Made by a program: the position numbers and the translations under genes | Assembly: GCA_003456155.1 (NCBI GenBank) | Contig: DMPC01000056.1 | Coordinates: 1 to 26,003 of the forward strand | Direction of reading: 5' to 3' | DNA from: Actinomycetota bacterium | GTDB lineage: Bacteria > Actinomycetota > Actinomycetes > S36-B12 | Length of the DNA: 26,003 nucleotides | The notes under the pieces: model-generated | The model's database searches: none | The model's input: only the letters and a program-made list of their open reading frames with translations | What the model was told of the DNA's origin: nothing | Part shown: positions 16,313-23,802 of the stretch, piece by piece | Position numbering within the stretch: position 1 is the first letter of the stretch | Layout: each line of letters starts with the position of its first letter

Positions 16313-17296
16313 ATGGAGGGTAGCGATGTTGTCACCGAGCTGTACAGGAGGCTACTTCTGAGGGATCCAGATCCTGTGGGGCTTGCAGCCTTCTCAGATC
16401 TGTGGAACAGCGGACATGGTGCACGAGTAGTTGAAGGGCTGCTCGCATCAGACGAGTATGGGGCGGTTATGGCCCAGGCGAATGCCCTCCGCTCATCGAG
16501 ACGCGTCGGCATTGCGCACATTCCGAAATGCGCAGGGACGTCACTGAAGAAGTCCCTTCAAGATGTTGTTCCCTTGTACGCCGGCCCCATCTACTTTCAT
16601 CGCAGGGCAATAGATGGCCCGCTATCGGCCGATTGGGGTGGGCAAGGTGGGTCTATTGGCTCGCTGGGGGCCCTGGTCGCGAGGCATCCCATCATAATGG
16701 GGCACTATCCAGCAGGCGTCTTGCTTGAGGCAGGTGCCACTGATCTGATCGTCACGGCGCGCGAGCCACGTGCTCGCCTCGTGTCTCTATACCGATTCTG
16801 GCAGTCGCAGCCGGCATCTCTGTTCTCGGGTGATCCCCTGCTGGCTCGAGTCCTAGGCCAGGGTCTCGGTGCCTTCCTGAGCCAACCCAATCGGGGGGCG
16901 GTCTATGGGGTGATTGCTGCACACACCCTTACGGATAGGGCCAGTTGGGCGCCCAACCAGAGCGTCACTCGATTGTGGCGGTCAATGAGGGCATACATTC
17001 GCCGGGCCGCTTGGCCGGCAGAGATCCCATCGGTAGTGGCGCACGTTAGTGGGCTCTTGGGGGTGCCGAACACAATGGATCCGGTTCAGCGCCGAGATAA
17101 CGTAACAGTTAGGGCTGATCGGGACCCGGAGGTCATCACGGATGAAGTGATGACATTGATCGACCGGTTGACCCGACCAGACAAAGAGATTCTCGAACTC
17201 CTGATGGAGGAGGGCTTGCTGACTCACCGAACTCAGTCAGACCTTGATCAGGACTTCGCCGATGTGGCAGTCTCGCATGGGTTCGTGCTGGCCTAG
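16313..17296 (+). CDS. Sulfotransferase-like protein with N-terminal DUF4214-like region
   Basis: A 327-residue protein. Residues ~6-55 match DUF4214 (VTELYRRLLLRDPDPVGLAAF with a following helix), a module often seen on surface proteins. Residues ~68-81 form a 5'-phosphosulfate (PAPS) binding loop (AHIPKCAGTSLKKSL) and a 3'-phosphate-type segment follows near residue ~145 (VTAREPRARLVSLYRFW). This is the layout of membrane-glycan sulfotransferases. The likely reaction is PAPS-dependent sulfation of the surface glycan, which would make a sulfated polymer, unusual in Actinomycetota. ATG 16313 follows GGAG; an earlier frame start at 16250 lacks one. It is the last gene of the plus-strand cluster and faces the insertion sequence. 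A carbohydrate acceptor is inferred, not seen. Confidence 0.8.
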   Translation: MEGSDVVTELYRRLLLRDPDPVGLAAFSDLWNSGHGARVVEGLLASDEYGAVMAQANALRSSRRVGIAHIPKCAGTSLKKSLQDVVPLYAGPIYFHRRAIDGPLSADWGGQGGSIGSLGALVARHPIIMGHYPAGVLLEAGATDLIVTAREPRARLVSLYRFWQSQPASLFSGDPLLARVLGQGLGAFLSQPNRGAVYGVIAAHTLTDRASWAPNQSVTRLWRSMRAYIRRAAWPAEIPSVVAHVSGLLGVPNTMDPVQRRDNVTVRADRDPEVITDEVMTLIDRLTRPDKEILELLMEEGLLTHRTQSDLDQDFADVAVSHGFVLA

Positions 17297-17360
17297 AAGC
17301 CTGGCCCAAGTCCGGAGGAGCGTGAGGTTCAGATTGCGGTTGACCGGAGCCCGTCCTAGA

Positions 17361-18384
17361 TGTGCAACTGACGACCGTCGGTGACTGTCTAGGCCTTTGC
17401 CTTCTGCTTCAGTCTCTCGTACGGGGTTTGGCCGCCGAGCGCGCCATGGGGACGCTGGTAGTTGTAGTAGTTCTCCCACTCCTGCAGCTTGTCGTTGAAC
17501 AGGCCGGTGTCGTCAATCATGACGCCGTCGAGGAGTCGGTAAAACTCCTCGGAGTCGATGCGGTGGGATCTCTCCACCTTGCCGTTCAGTCGGGGCGTGG
17601 CCGGCCGGATGTAGACGTGATTGATGCCTTGGTCGAGCAAGTGCCAGTGGAATCCTGACTGGAACTCGGCACCATTGTCTGTCTGGACCCTCTCCACCTG
17701 GAACGGAAGTCTGGTGAGCACGTAGTCCATGAAGGCGATCGCCGTCTTCTGATCGTGCTTGTCGTAGATCCGTAGCACGCGCAGACGGGTGCAGTCGTCG
17801 ATCGCGGTGTACTGGTAGTACTTCTTGCGCCGTCCCTCGGGCGTGGTGACGGGCTCGATGAACTTGACGTCGACCTGAAGGGCATGGCCCGGCTGCTGCT
17901 TCTCGTACCGCTTCCACTTCGTGGCGGTGCGCTTGTGTCGCTGGGACGCCGGCAGTCGGTTCATGTCCAGGCGCTTGAGGATCCGCCAAATGCCCGACGT
18001 GCTGATCTCGATGTCGTGATACCGCTTCAAGTACATCTGGATCTTGTTCGGCCCGAAGTGGTAGTGCTGGCGCAGGTGGATGATTTTCCCCACGACCTCC
18101 GTCGAGGTGGCGTTCGGCATCCGGTGCGGCGCGCTGGAGCGGTCCCGAAGCGCGTCCAAGCCGCCCTGGTCGTACCGGCGCTTCCATGTGTAGAACACGT
18201 TCCGGCTGATCCCGTAGTAGCGACACGTCGCCGCGACACTTCCCGAGATCTCCTCAGCGTGCCTGAGGATCGACAACCGCCTCAGCGAACGTCGATCCAG
18301 CTCCTTCTCGCTCCAAACTCGCCCTGCCATCTGGTCTCCCTCCTCGGAAGACCCAGACTGTCAACTACCTCCGTCAGTTCTAGA
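17361..18384 (-). mobile_element. IS481-family insertion sequence
   Basis: A single-ORF element between the sulfotransferase gene and gmd. AACTGACG at 17366-17373 and its reverse complement at 18372-18379 form the conserved part of imperfect terminal repeats, which continue inward with partial matches. CTAGA occurs on both sides (17356-17360 and 18380-18384), consistent with the CTAG-containing target known for IS481. The two ends are not symmetric (TGTGC is present only at the left), so the exact boundaries and target duplication are uncertain. The right-hand CTAG contains the last codon position and TAG stop of gmd. Confidence 0.7.
17389..18330 (-). CDS. IS481-family transposase
   Basis: A 313-residue DDE transposase. 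The N-terminus carries a helix-turn-helix (residues ~15-60, CRYYGISRNVFYTWKRRYDQGG). The integrase core has D154 (ALQVDVKFI), D218 (VQTDNGAEF) and E253 (NGKVERSHR), the three catalytic acids. The length is normal for IS481 and there is no internal stop, so it may be active. It is transcribed away from gmd's 3' end, and its codon use resembles the high-GC flank more than the plus-strand glycan genes. Confidence 0.95.
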   Translation of the reverse strand: MAGRVWSEKELDRRSLRRLSILRHAEEISGSVAATCRYYGISRNVFYTWKRRYDQGGLDALRDRSSAPHRMPNATSTEVVGKIIHLRQHYHFGPNKIQMYLKRYHDIEISTSGIWRILKRLDMNRLPASQRHKRTATKWKRYEKQQPGHALQVDVKFIEPVTTPEGRRKKYYQYTAIDDCTRLRVLRIYDKHDQKTAIAFMDYVLTRLPFQVERVQTDNGAEFQSGFHWHLLDQGINHVYIRPATPRLNGKVERSHRIDSEEFYRLLDGVMIDDTGLFNDKLQEWENYYNYQRPHGALGGQTPYERLKQKAKA

Positions 18385-19401
18385 GGTAGAACTGGCCTTC
18401 GGCCGCGCCCTCGAGCCGGGCGATGTCCGCGTCGACCATGATCCTCGCCGGCTCCGGCGGCAGGACCTTCGCCTCCCAGCCCAGGATGCACTTGGCCTTC
18501 GACGCGTCGCCGATGAGCTCGTCGACCTCGGTGGGGCGCAGGAACTTCGGGTCGAACTATACGTAGTCCTCCCACTTCAGGCCCGCATGCGCGAACGCGA
18601 AGGTGAGGAAGCCGCGGATCGTGTACGCGGTGCCCGTGGCCAGGACGAAGTCCTCGGGCACATCGGCCTGCAGCATCCGCCACATGCCGTCGGTGTGCTC
18701 CGGTGCGTAGCCCCAGTCACGGACCGAGTCGAGGTTGCCCATCCACAGCTCGGACTGGTTACCCTTGACGATGTTCGCGACGGCGAGGGTGATCTTGCGG
18801 GTCACGAAGGTCTCACCACGTCGCGGGGACTCGTGGTTGAACAGCTGGCCATTCACGGCGAACATGTCGTGCGCCTCGCGGTAGTTCTTGGTAATCCAGT
18901 AGGAGTAGACCTTCGCCGCGCCGTGCGGGCTGCGCGGGTACAACGGGTGTCCTCGTTCTGCGGCGGCGGCGACGCGCCGAAACTCTCCGAGGTCGAGGCC
19001 TGGTAGAAGCTGATGCTTGTGTCGACGGTGCGGATCGCCTCGAGGAGGTTCAAGGTGTTGACGCCAGTCGCCTCCGCGGTGTAGAGCGGCTCGTCGAACG
19101 AGACCCGCATATGCGACTGCGCCGCGAGGTTGTAGACCTCGTGCGGGTGGATGTCGGAGACCAGCTGGTGCATGCGCGCGGCGTCCGTCACGTCGCCGTA
19201 GTGTAGGTTCAGGTTGCGCCCCGGCAGGTGGTCGTCATGGTGCAGGTGGTCGATCCGCGACCGATTGAACGTGCTCGAGCGGCGGACGATGCCGTGGGCC
19301 TCGTAGCCCTTCTCCAGCAGCTGCTGGGCCATGTACGAGCCGTCCTGCCCCGTAACACCCGTGACGAGGGCACGCCTCCGCTCTTGAGTCTGGAAGTTCA
19401 T
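18380..19401 (-). pseudogene. gmd: gmd, GDP-mannose 4,6-dehydratase, frameshifted and with an internal stop
   Basis: The intact enzyme converts GDP-mannose to GDP-4-keto-6-deoxymannose, precursor of GDP-fucose, GDP-rhamnose or related sugars. The N-terminal frame has the nucleotide-binding start (GVTGQDGSYMAQQLLEKGYE), RRSSTFNRSRIDHL, and ASTSESFGASPPPQNED. The reading then shifts near 18945-18947, a GGG run (CCC on the coding strand) where a lost C fits. The second frame resumes with YPRSPHGAAKVYSYWITKNYREA (catalytic Y-x3-K) and HESPRRGETFVTRKIT. A TAG at 18557-18559 interrupts DYV-FDPKFLRPTEVD where family members usually have Lys or similar. With both repaired it is ~340 residues, normal length. 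ATG 19401 follows GGGGGAA. Sequencing errors cannot be excluded. Confidence 0.85.
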
Positions 19402-19446
19402 GTTCCCCCGTTGTGTCTACATGTCCAGCGGTGCGCTGCCTCTCGC

Positions 19447-20148
19447 CTACACGTTCCAGAGAGCCCCTTGCCCGAGGGTTATCGTCTTGTCGCAATGCGT
19501 CACGAGTATTTCCTCGGCGTGGCTGGAAAGGATCATTGTTCCTGATGCGGAGTAGAACGCACTCAGCCGTTCTGCGGCCCTTGCATTGAACTCCGCATCC
19601 GCTGCGCCGATGCCCTCGTCGACCAGGAGGATGTCGGCCCGCACTGATGTGATGGCCGTGAACCGAAGCCGGACCTGCATTCCGCTGGAGTAGGTGTAGA
19701 CCGGATGATCGAATCGGCGGCCCAAGCCGGTGAACTCGCGGATCCCGTCCATGCGTTCGTTCATTGCGTCGGGGGACTCTCCGAGCCGTACGCCGAGAGA
19801 CAGCGCGTTCTCGCGGCCGGTCTGCTCAGGGTCGAGTCCCTCGTCAGGGCCACCCAAGAGGGCAAGGACACGTCCGTTGACGGTTGCCCTGCCCCGCGTT
19901 GGTGTGAGCACGCCCGCCATGACGGCAAGGAGGGTCGACTTCCCTGAGCCGTTCGGTCCGGTGAGTCCAAGTCGTGTGCCCTTGGGCACCTCGAGGGAAA
20001 CGCCCTGTACGGCTGTGATGATCTCCGCATCGTCCTTCCGGCGGGTGATTGCGTTGGTGGCTGCGCGCTTGAGGTTGTAGTGGTGAGCGTTGCGCAGGCG
20101 GTACTGCACCCATACGTCGTCGAGCTTGATTGCAGGGTCGTCGCTCAT
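19447..20148 (-). CDS. Wzt-type ABC transporter ATP-binding subunit (no C-terminal binding domain)
   Basis: A 233-residue ATPase with Walker A (TGPNGSGKSTLL), signature motif (YSSGMQVRLRF), Walker B (ILLVDEGIGA) and H-loop (LSSHAEE). It belongs to the polysaccharide/teichoic-acid export (Wzt/TagH) class; the carbohydrate-binding C-terminal extension of some Wzt proteins is absent, suggesting export does not need recognition of a chain-end cap. ATG 20148 overlaps the permease stop by 4 bp (ATGA). gmd follows 45 bp downstream on the same strand, so the three genes probably form one operon. Confidence 0.9.
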   Translation of the reverse strand: MSDDPAIKLDDVWVQYRLRNAHHYNLKRAATNAITRRKDDAEIITAVQGVSLEVPKGTRLGLTGPNGSGKSTLLAVMAGVLTPTRGRATVNGRVLALLGGPDEGLDPEQTGRENALSLGVRLGESPDAMNERMDGIREFTGLGRRFDHPVYTYSSGMQVRLRFTAITSVRADILLVDEGIGAADAEFNARAAERLSAFYSASGTMILSSHAEEILVTHCDKTITLGQGALWNV

Positions 20149-20969
20149 ATCCAGTACGCCAGACGGTCGCGGGTGTGGCTGAAGTGGACTAGGGCGATGA
20201 GGACGTTGGCCACGGTGAAGCCGATGGTGCCGACCACCACTGCGGTGGTGGGCCACTCGCCGAGGAGGGGTGTGCGGAAAAACTCAAGGAAGTAGGCAAG
20301 CGGGTTCCAGCCCGCTAAGGCAGCGATCTGGGCGTTGCTGAGGTCACTGGCGACCCAGAAGACCGGAGTGAAGAAGAAGAGGACTCGGATGATGGCGGTG
20401 ACGATCTCACCCACGTCTCGGTAGCGAGCCACGACGGGACCCAGCCAGAGGCCGACCGCTATGCCGTTGATGGCGATGATGACCATTGCCACCGGGACCA
20501 GGATGAATGCCGCGCTGACCTGCACCTGGAAGACGATGAGCACGACAATGACGACGACACAGTCGTGCCCGAACTGGATGGTGTTGGAGGCGAAGGACTT
20601 CAGCGAGTAGATCGACAGGGGTCCGGGCGCGGTCTTGATGCTGGCACCGTTGTTGACGATGGAGCTGGCGCCCATCTGGAGCATGCCGGTCATCCAGTTG
20701 AAGCCGACGAAGCCGAGCGTCACGTATGGGACGAAGGTCTTGAGGTCCTGCTGGAGCAGAATGCCGAACAGCAGGCTTAAGCCGGCCACGAAGATGACCA
20801 TCTGCAGGGTGATCCACCACGGGCCGAGATAGGTGCGGCGGTACTGGCTGCGGATGATGTGCCAGGTGAGCGTCCACCAGACGGGCCAACGCTTGGTGCC
20901 GGCTCGGATGTCGGCGACGCCGCCGGCAATAGTGCCGCGTGGCGCTTCTGCCGTGACCTTGGTGCTGAT
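20145..20969 (-). CDS. Wzm-type ABC-2 transporter permease; expected start codon reads ATC
   Basis: The channel subunit for export of a lipid-linked surface polysaccharide, partner of the ATPase below. About 274 residues with six hydrophobic segments and a typical N-terminal cytoplasmic lead (WPVWWTLTWHIIRSQYRRTYLGPWWITLQ) before the first span (VIFVAGLSLLFGI). No ATG, GTG or TTG occurs in frame between the upstream stop at 20997-20999 and an ATG at 20801, which would remove the conserved lead. The best reconstruction starts at the ATC at 20967-20969, giving a natural-looking M-S-T-K-V opening with GGGGG five bases upstream. It may be a G-to-C sequence error, a mutation reducing expression, or a genuine non-standard start. 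The end at 20145 is secure. Confidence 0.75.
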   Translation of the reverse strand: MSTKVTAEAPRGTIAGGVADIRAGTKRWPVWWTLTWHIIRSQYRRTYLGPWWITLQMVIFVAGLSLLFGILLQQDLKTFVPYVTLGFVGFNWMTGMLQMGASSIVNNGASIKTAPGPLSIYSLKSFASNTIQFGHDCVVVIVVLIVFQVQVSAAFILVPVAMVIIAINGIAVGLWLGPVVARYRDVGEIVTAIIRVLFFFTPVFWVASDLSNAQIAALAGWNPLAYFLEFFRTPLLGEWPTTAVVVGTIGFTVANVLIALVHFSHTRDRLAYWI

Positions 20970-21019
20970 GGGAACCCCCGTGTTCCTTGTGTGCCTTTAG
21001 CCTAGCCCAGCTTGGGCAG

Positions 21020-21033
21020 ATGCGAGAACGCAA
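21020..21033. promoter_or_regulatory. 14-bp inverted repeat, site D (weaker; ATGCG-N4-CGCAA)
   Basis: ATGCGAGAACGCAA keeps the TGCG-N4-CGCA core but differs from the perfect dyad at one outer arm base and has a different centre. It is about 50 bp upstream of the probable permease start, on the exporter's promoter side. It is included because three better copies lie upstream of related units; on its own it would be unremarkable. Confidence 0.35.
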
Positions 21034-21245
21034 CATATGCTCTTTCGGTGCGGAATGCGCTGCCCACGTGGCGGCGACGTCGCAAGGGCGGCGTTGGTGC
21101 TACCGATCTCAGCGAAGCTGTCAGGTTCGTGACCCTTATCCGGATACGGTCCTTGGGTCCCGTGAGTTGGGTCATTTCGTTGGCTGGGTAACGGCTCTTC
21201 ACCCGTTGCCTGTTTCGCGAGTCCTGATCCCAGAAGGTGCTCGCA

Positions 21246-21288
21246 GCTAAAGGGAGACCCATTCGCCCCTGACTGCTCCTCCCTTAGC
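21246..21288 (-). terminator. Possible terminator stem-loop beyond the GT4 gene
   Basis: GCTAAAGGGAG (21246-21256) pairs with CTCCCTTAGC (21279-21288) with one bulged A, around a 22-base loop. It lies about 120 bp beyond the minus-strand GT4 stop. The long loop and missing T-tract make termination uncertain. Confidence 0.35.
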
Positions 21289-21409
21289 GTCAGTGATGAT
21301 TGCGCGGTCGTAGCCGGGGTATGTCCGGTGAAGTCAACGTTGCCGCAGAGGGCCGGATCAGAGGCCTCGCAGGCTGCGAGCTGGTGCGTGCAGATGGGCT
21401 GTGCCCCAG

Positions 21410-23650
21410 TCATGGAAAGGTTTCCCTGAGTAGGCCCTGGCCTTCTTGCCGTGGACCCGCGATCGCCCCGTTGGCCGACGGCGGTTTGGTCGGGGCCAAT
21501 GCGTCTGCGTATGCGTCGCGCAGTGAGTCAATGGTGCCGACGAGAGCGATGTGCTTCTGCGCCGCCTCTACACGCTCGGCCACACCCTCAGCCGATCGGA
21601 TGTTGCGCAGAGCCGCGGCCGCCTGAGCCACGTCGGCTTCGGCCCAGCACATTCCAGGTTCCCAGTAGAAGTACTCGTCGGGCAATACGTCAACGAGGCT
21701 GTGTCCGACGGGCCACCCCACTTCGGACGACATGAAGTCACGGCTGCCGGAGTAGTCCGTCGCGACGACAGGCGTCCCCAGAGCCATCGCCTCGGCCATG
21801 GCATATCCATACCCCTCGGAGCGGTGAAGGCTGATGAAGCAGTCCGCCATGGCGATCAGACCGAGGGACCTCGCGCGCGTGAGTTCACCGGTGATGAGGC
21901 GAATCGACGGATTTTCCTGCAGACGCTGCATCATCCCGCGGGCGTGAGGATCCCCCGAGCGGGCGAGGTGCTCGGCCTGCTGCATATTGCGTACCTTGAG
22001 CACGAACACGGCACTCGGATCCCCCTCGAACGCGGCTCGAAACGCGTCTATGGCCGCGTTGGGGTTCTTGCGTGCCACGGTGGAATTTGCATCGAAGGAG
22101 AAGTGAACAACGAAGGCGTCGTCAGGGATACCGAGTTCCGCTCGCGTGACCAACTCCACCATGGACACATCGACCGCGTGTCCGGTGACCCTGACAGGGG
22201 TGTCGGTAACGGCGTGAAAGCTCTTCGCAACAAATTCTGTTGCCGTCCAGATCTCGTCGACCAGGCCGAGGGGTCGCCACAGCTGCCGGGGGATGACTTC
22301 CGTTTCCCACATGAAGTAGCCAATGATCCGCGGGCTCGCGAGGAGGGCCGACTGCGCGCATAGCGCCGGAGCAACACGGTCAATCGGCAGGTGCAGCAGG
22401 ATTGAGTGATCCTTGAGCGCTCCAGTCGCCTGCTTCGTTGGAAGGAGACGTGGGTTCCATCCTCCTGGGGCGGGGAAGAAGGGAGCTGTGCAGGCGTGGA
22501 TCCCAGCCGCTCTCAAGGCGGTGATGGAGTGAGTGGCGTTCTGTCCCAGGCCTGATCGGTGCTCGGTCAGGCCCGCGACGCAGACACGGAGGTCATGCGC
22601 CTGAGGCGATTTCTTCTCGTGCGCATCTGACTCGGGCTGCTGGTGAAGCCCGAGGACATCGTCTGTCCATGACTGCACTCGTTCAGGTAGCTCCGGGCTG
22701 GCGGAGCGGACCCTGTTGGAGAGGGCGGAGGGCAACGGATCAAGGACGGGAACGCCCATTCCCTTGATTTTCCGAATGGCCAAGATTGCCGCAATATCGG
22801 CGGCGCCATAGTCGTGAGCTGCAAGAAACTCTGCCCATTGGTGGGTGGATGCGGAATGCACTTTGAAGCCGAGCCCGTCTAGGAGACGTTGCCAGTCGGC
22901 ATCGGGAGCCGCCGCAGCAGGCGTCGACCTAAAGCGGACCAGCAGGTCCGCCAGAACCGACGGCTCGATGTGGTCAGAGCCGTCGGGTGATGGAATGCAC
23001 GACTCAGACAGTGGGCCTAGAGGAGATGTCTCGACTGTAGCCTCATCGAGTAGGAGGTTACCCCGAAGGAGCCGAATGGTTGTGCCCGACGGGACTGCGT
23101 AGCCCAGAGCATCCCCGAGGTTGAGTTGGAATCCGGTGACGCCCTCCGCGCCTAGGAATGTCTGCACGTCGGGACGGGGAACATTGCCGCGTACGGGGAT
23201 GGTTTGGCCGTTGTCGACCTGTAGGCACATCTTTGCCTGGGTCGACATCGGCACGAACTCGGCGATCCACCCGCTGACATGAGGCCATGACACGCGCTCG
23301 ATTCGCCCGAGTGCAGGGACCCGCCAATCTTCCGAACCGACCTTTGCCTCAATACTGGTGGCCGGGTGAGCGGCACATTGAACGCGGACGATCACTGGGT
23401 CATGGGCTGTTGATATGGGGGTGAATCTCAGAAGAAATCCAGACCCGCCGGGTACATCAGGTCGGGGCGTGGTGAGCTGTTGGCCTTGGATGGTCGTACC
23501 GTCGACGCGCACCTCGATCTGTGGCGACTCAGGGCACGTGGGGCACCCGAGCCATCCGGTGACTAATCCGGCATGAGCACGATCGATTGAACCGGCAACC
23601 GGTGACGTCCTGCCTCCAATCATCCTGCGAACCAAGCGCTCAGTGCGCAT
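21410..23650 (-). CDS. GT4-family glycosyltransferase with two N-terminal GW modules
   Basis: A 746-residue protein. Two tandem beta-rich modules occupy residues ~20-105 (GSIDRAHAGLVTGWL; VRVDG; TPRPDVPGGSGFLLRF) and ~115-205 (GRIERVSWPHVSGWIAEF; VPRPDVQTFL; TGFQLNL), the same family as residues 14-105 of the protein at 10976-13111. A linker of ~140 residues leads to a GT-B/GT4 domain from ~355 (AGLTEHRSGLGQNATHSITALRAAG; VHFSFDANSTVARKNP; HRSEGYGYAMAEAMALGTPVVATDYSGSRDFM). The E-x7-E-type site is at EGYGYAMAEAM. ATG 23650 follows GAGGAGG. It is probably a glycan-assembly enzyme; the modules may bind an acceptor or partner. Transcribed divergently from nothing obvious; 152 bp separate it from the upstream hydrolase gene end. 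Confidence 0.9.
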   Translation of the reverse strand: MRTERLVRRMIGGRTSPVAGSIDRAHAGLVTGWLGCPTCPESPQIEVRVDGTTIQGQQLTTPRPDVPGGSGFLLRFTPISTAHDPVIVRVQCAAHPATSIEAKVGSEDWRVPALGRIERVSWPHVSGWIAEFVPMSTQAKMCLQVDNGQTIPVRGNVPRPDVQTFLGAEGVTGFQLNLGDALGYAVPSGTTIRLLRGNLLLDEATVETSPLGPLSESCIPSPDGSDHIEPSVLADLLVRFRSTPAAAAPDADWQRLLDGLGFKVHSASTHQWAEFLAAHDYGAADIAAILAIRKIKGMGVPVLDPLPSALSNRVRSASPELPERVQSWTDDVLGLHQQPESDAHEKKSPQAHDLRVCVAGLTEHRSGLGQNATHSITALRAAGIHACTAPFFPAPGGWNPRLLPTKQATGALKDHSILLHLPIDRVAPALCAQSALLASPRIIGYFMWETEVIPRQLWRPLGLVDEIWTATEFVAKSFHAVTDTPVRVTGHAVDVSMVELVTRAELGIPDDAFVVHFSFDANSTVARKNPNAAIDAFRAAFEGDPSAVFVLKVRNMQQAEHLARSGDPHARGMMQRLQENPSIRLITGELTRARSLGLIAMADCFISLHRSEGYGYAMAEAMALGTPVVATDYSGSRDFMSSEVGWPVGHSLVDVLPDEYFYWEPGMCWAEADVAQAAAALRNIRSAEGVAERVEAAQKHIALVGTIDSLRDAYADALAPTKPPSANGAIAGPRQEGQGLLRETFP

Positions 23651-23802
23651 ACAGCGCCCTCCTCGCGGCCACTTGGGTGTGGCGCGCTAAGTGAATGGTG
23701 CGAGTGTTGGCGTGGCGGCGTGCTTTCGTTGCGAGTTTGTCGGCCTCCAGACCTGTCAGCGTCATCGCAAAGACGACCGTGAGCATGCTCTCTGGCTCCG
23801 CC

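Larger units (their letters stand above)
20970..21409. other. 440-bp noncoding stretch between exporter operon and GT4 gene
   Basis: No convincing gene is seen; short frames on both strands lack family resemblance or ribosome sites. The stretch is lower in GC than the flanking genes. It contains the weak inverted repeat at 21020-21033 upstream of the exporter, a perfect 10-bp palindrome TATCCGGATA at 21137-21146 nested between GACCC (21131) and GGGTC (21155), and a stem-loop at 21246-21288. It likely holds the exporter promoter and the end of the neighbouring transcript. Confidence 0.55.

Noticed and set aside
20997..21413. A 138-residue minus-strand frame in the noncoding stretch
   Set aside because: There is no ribosome site, family resemblance or coding-like third-position bias, and it overlaps regulatory dyads.
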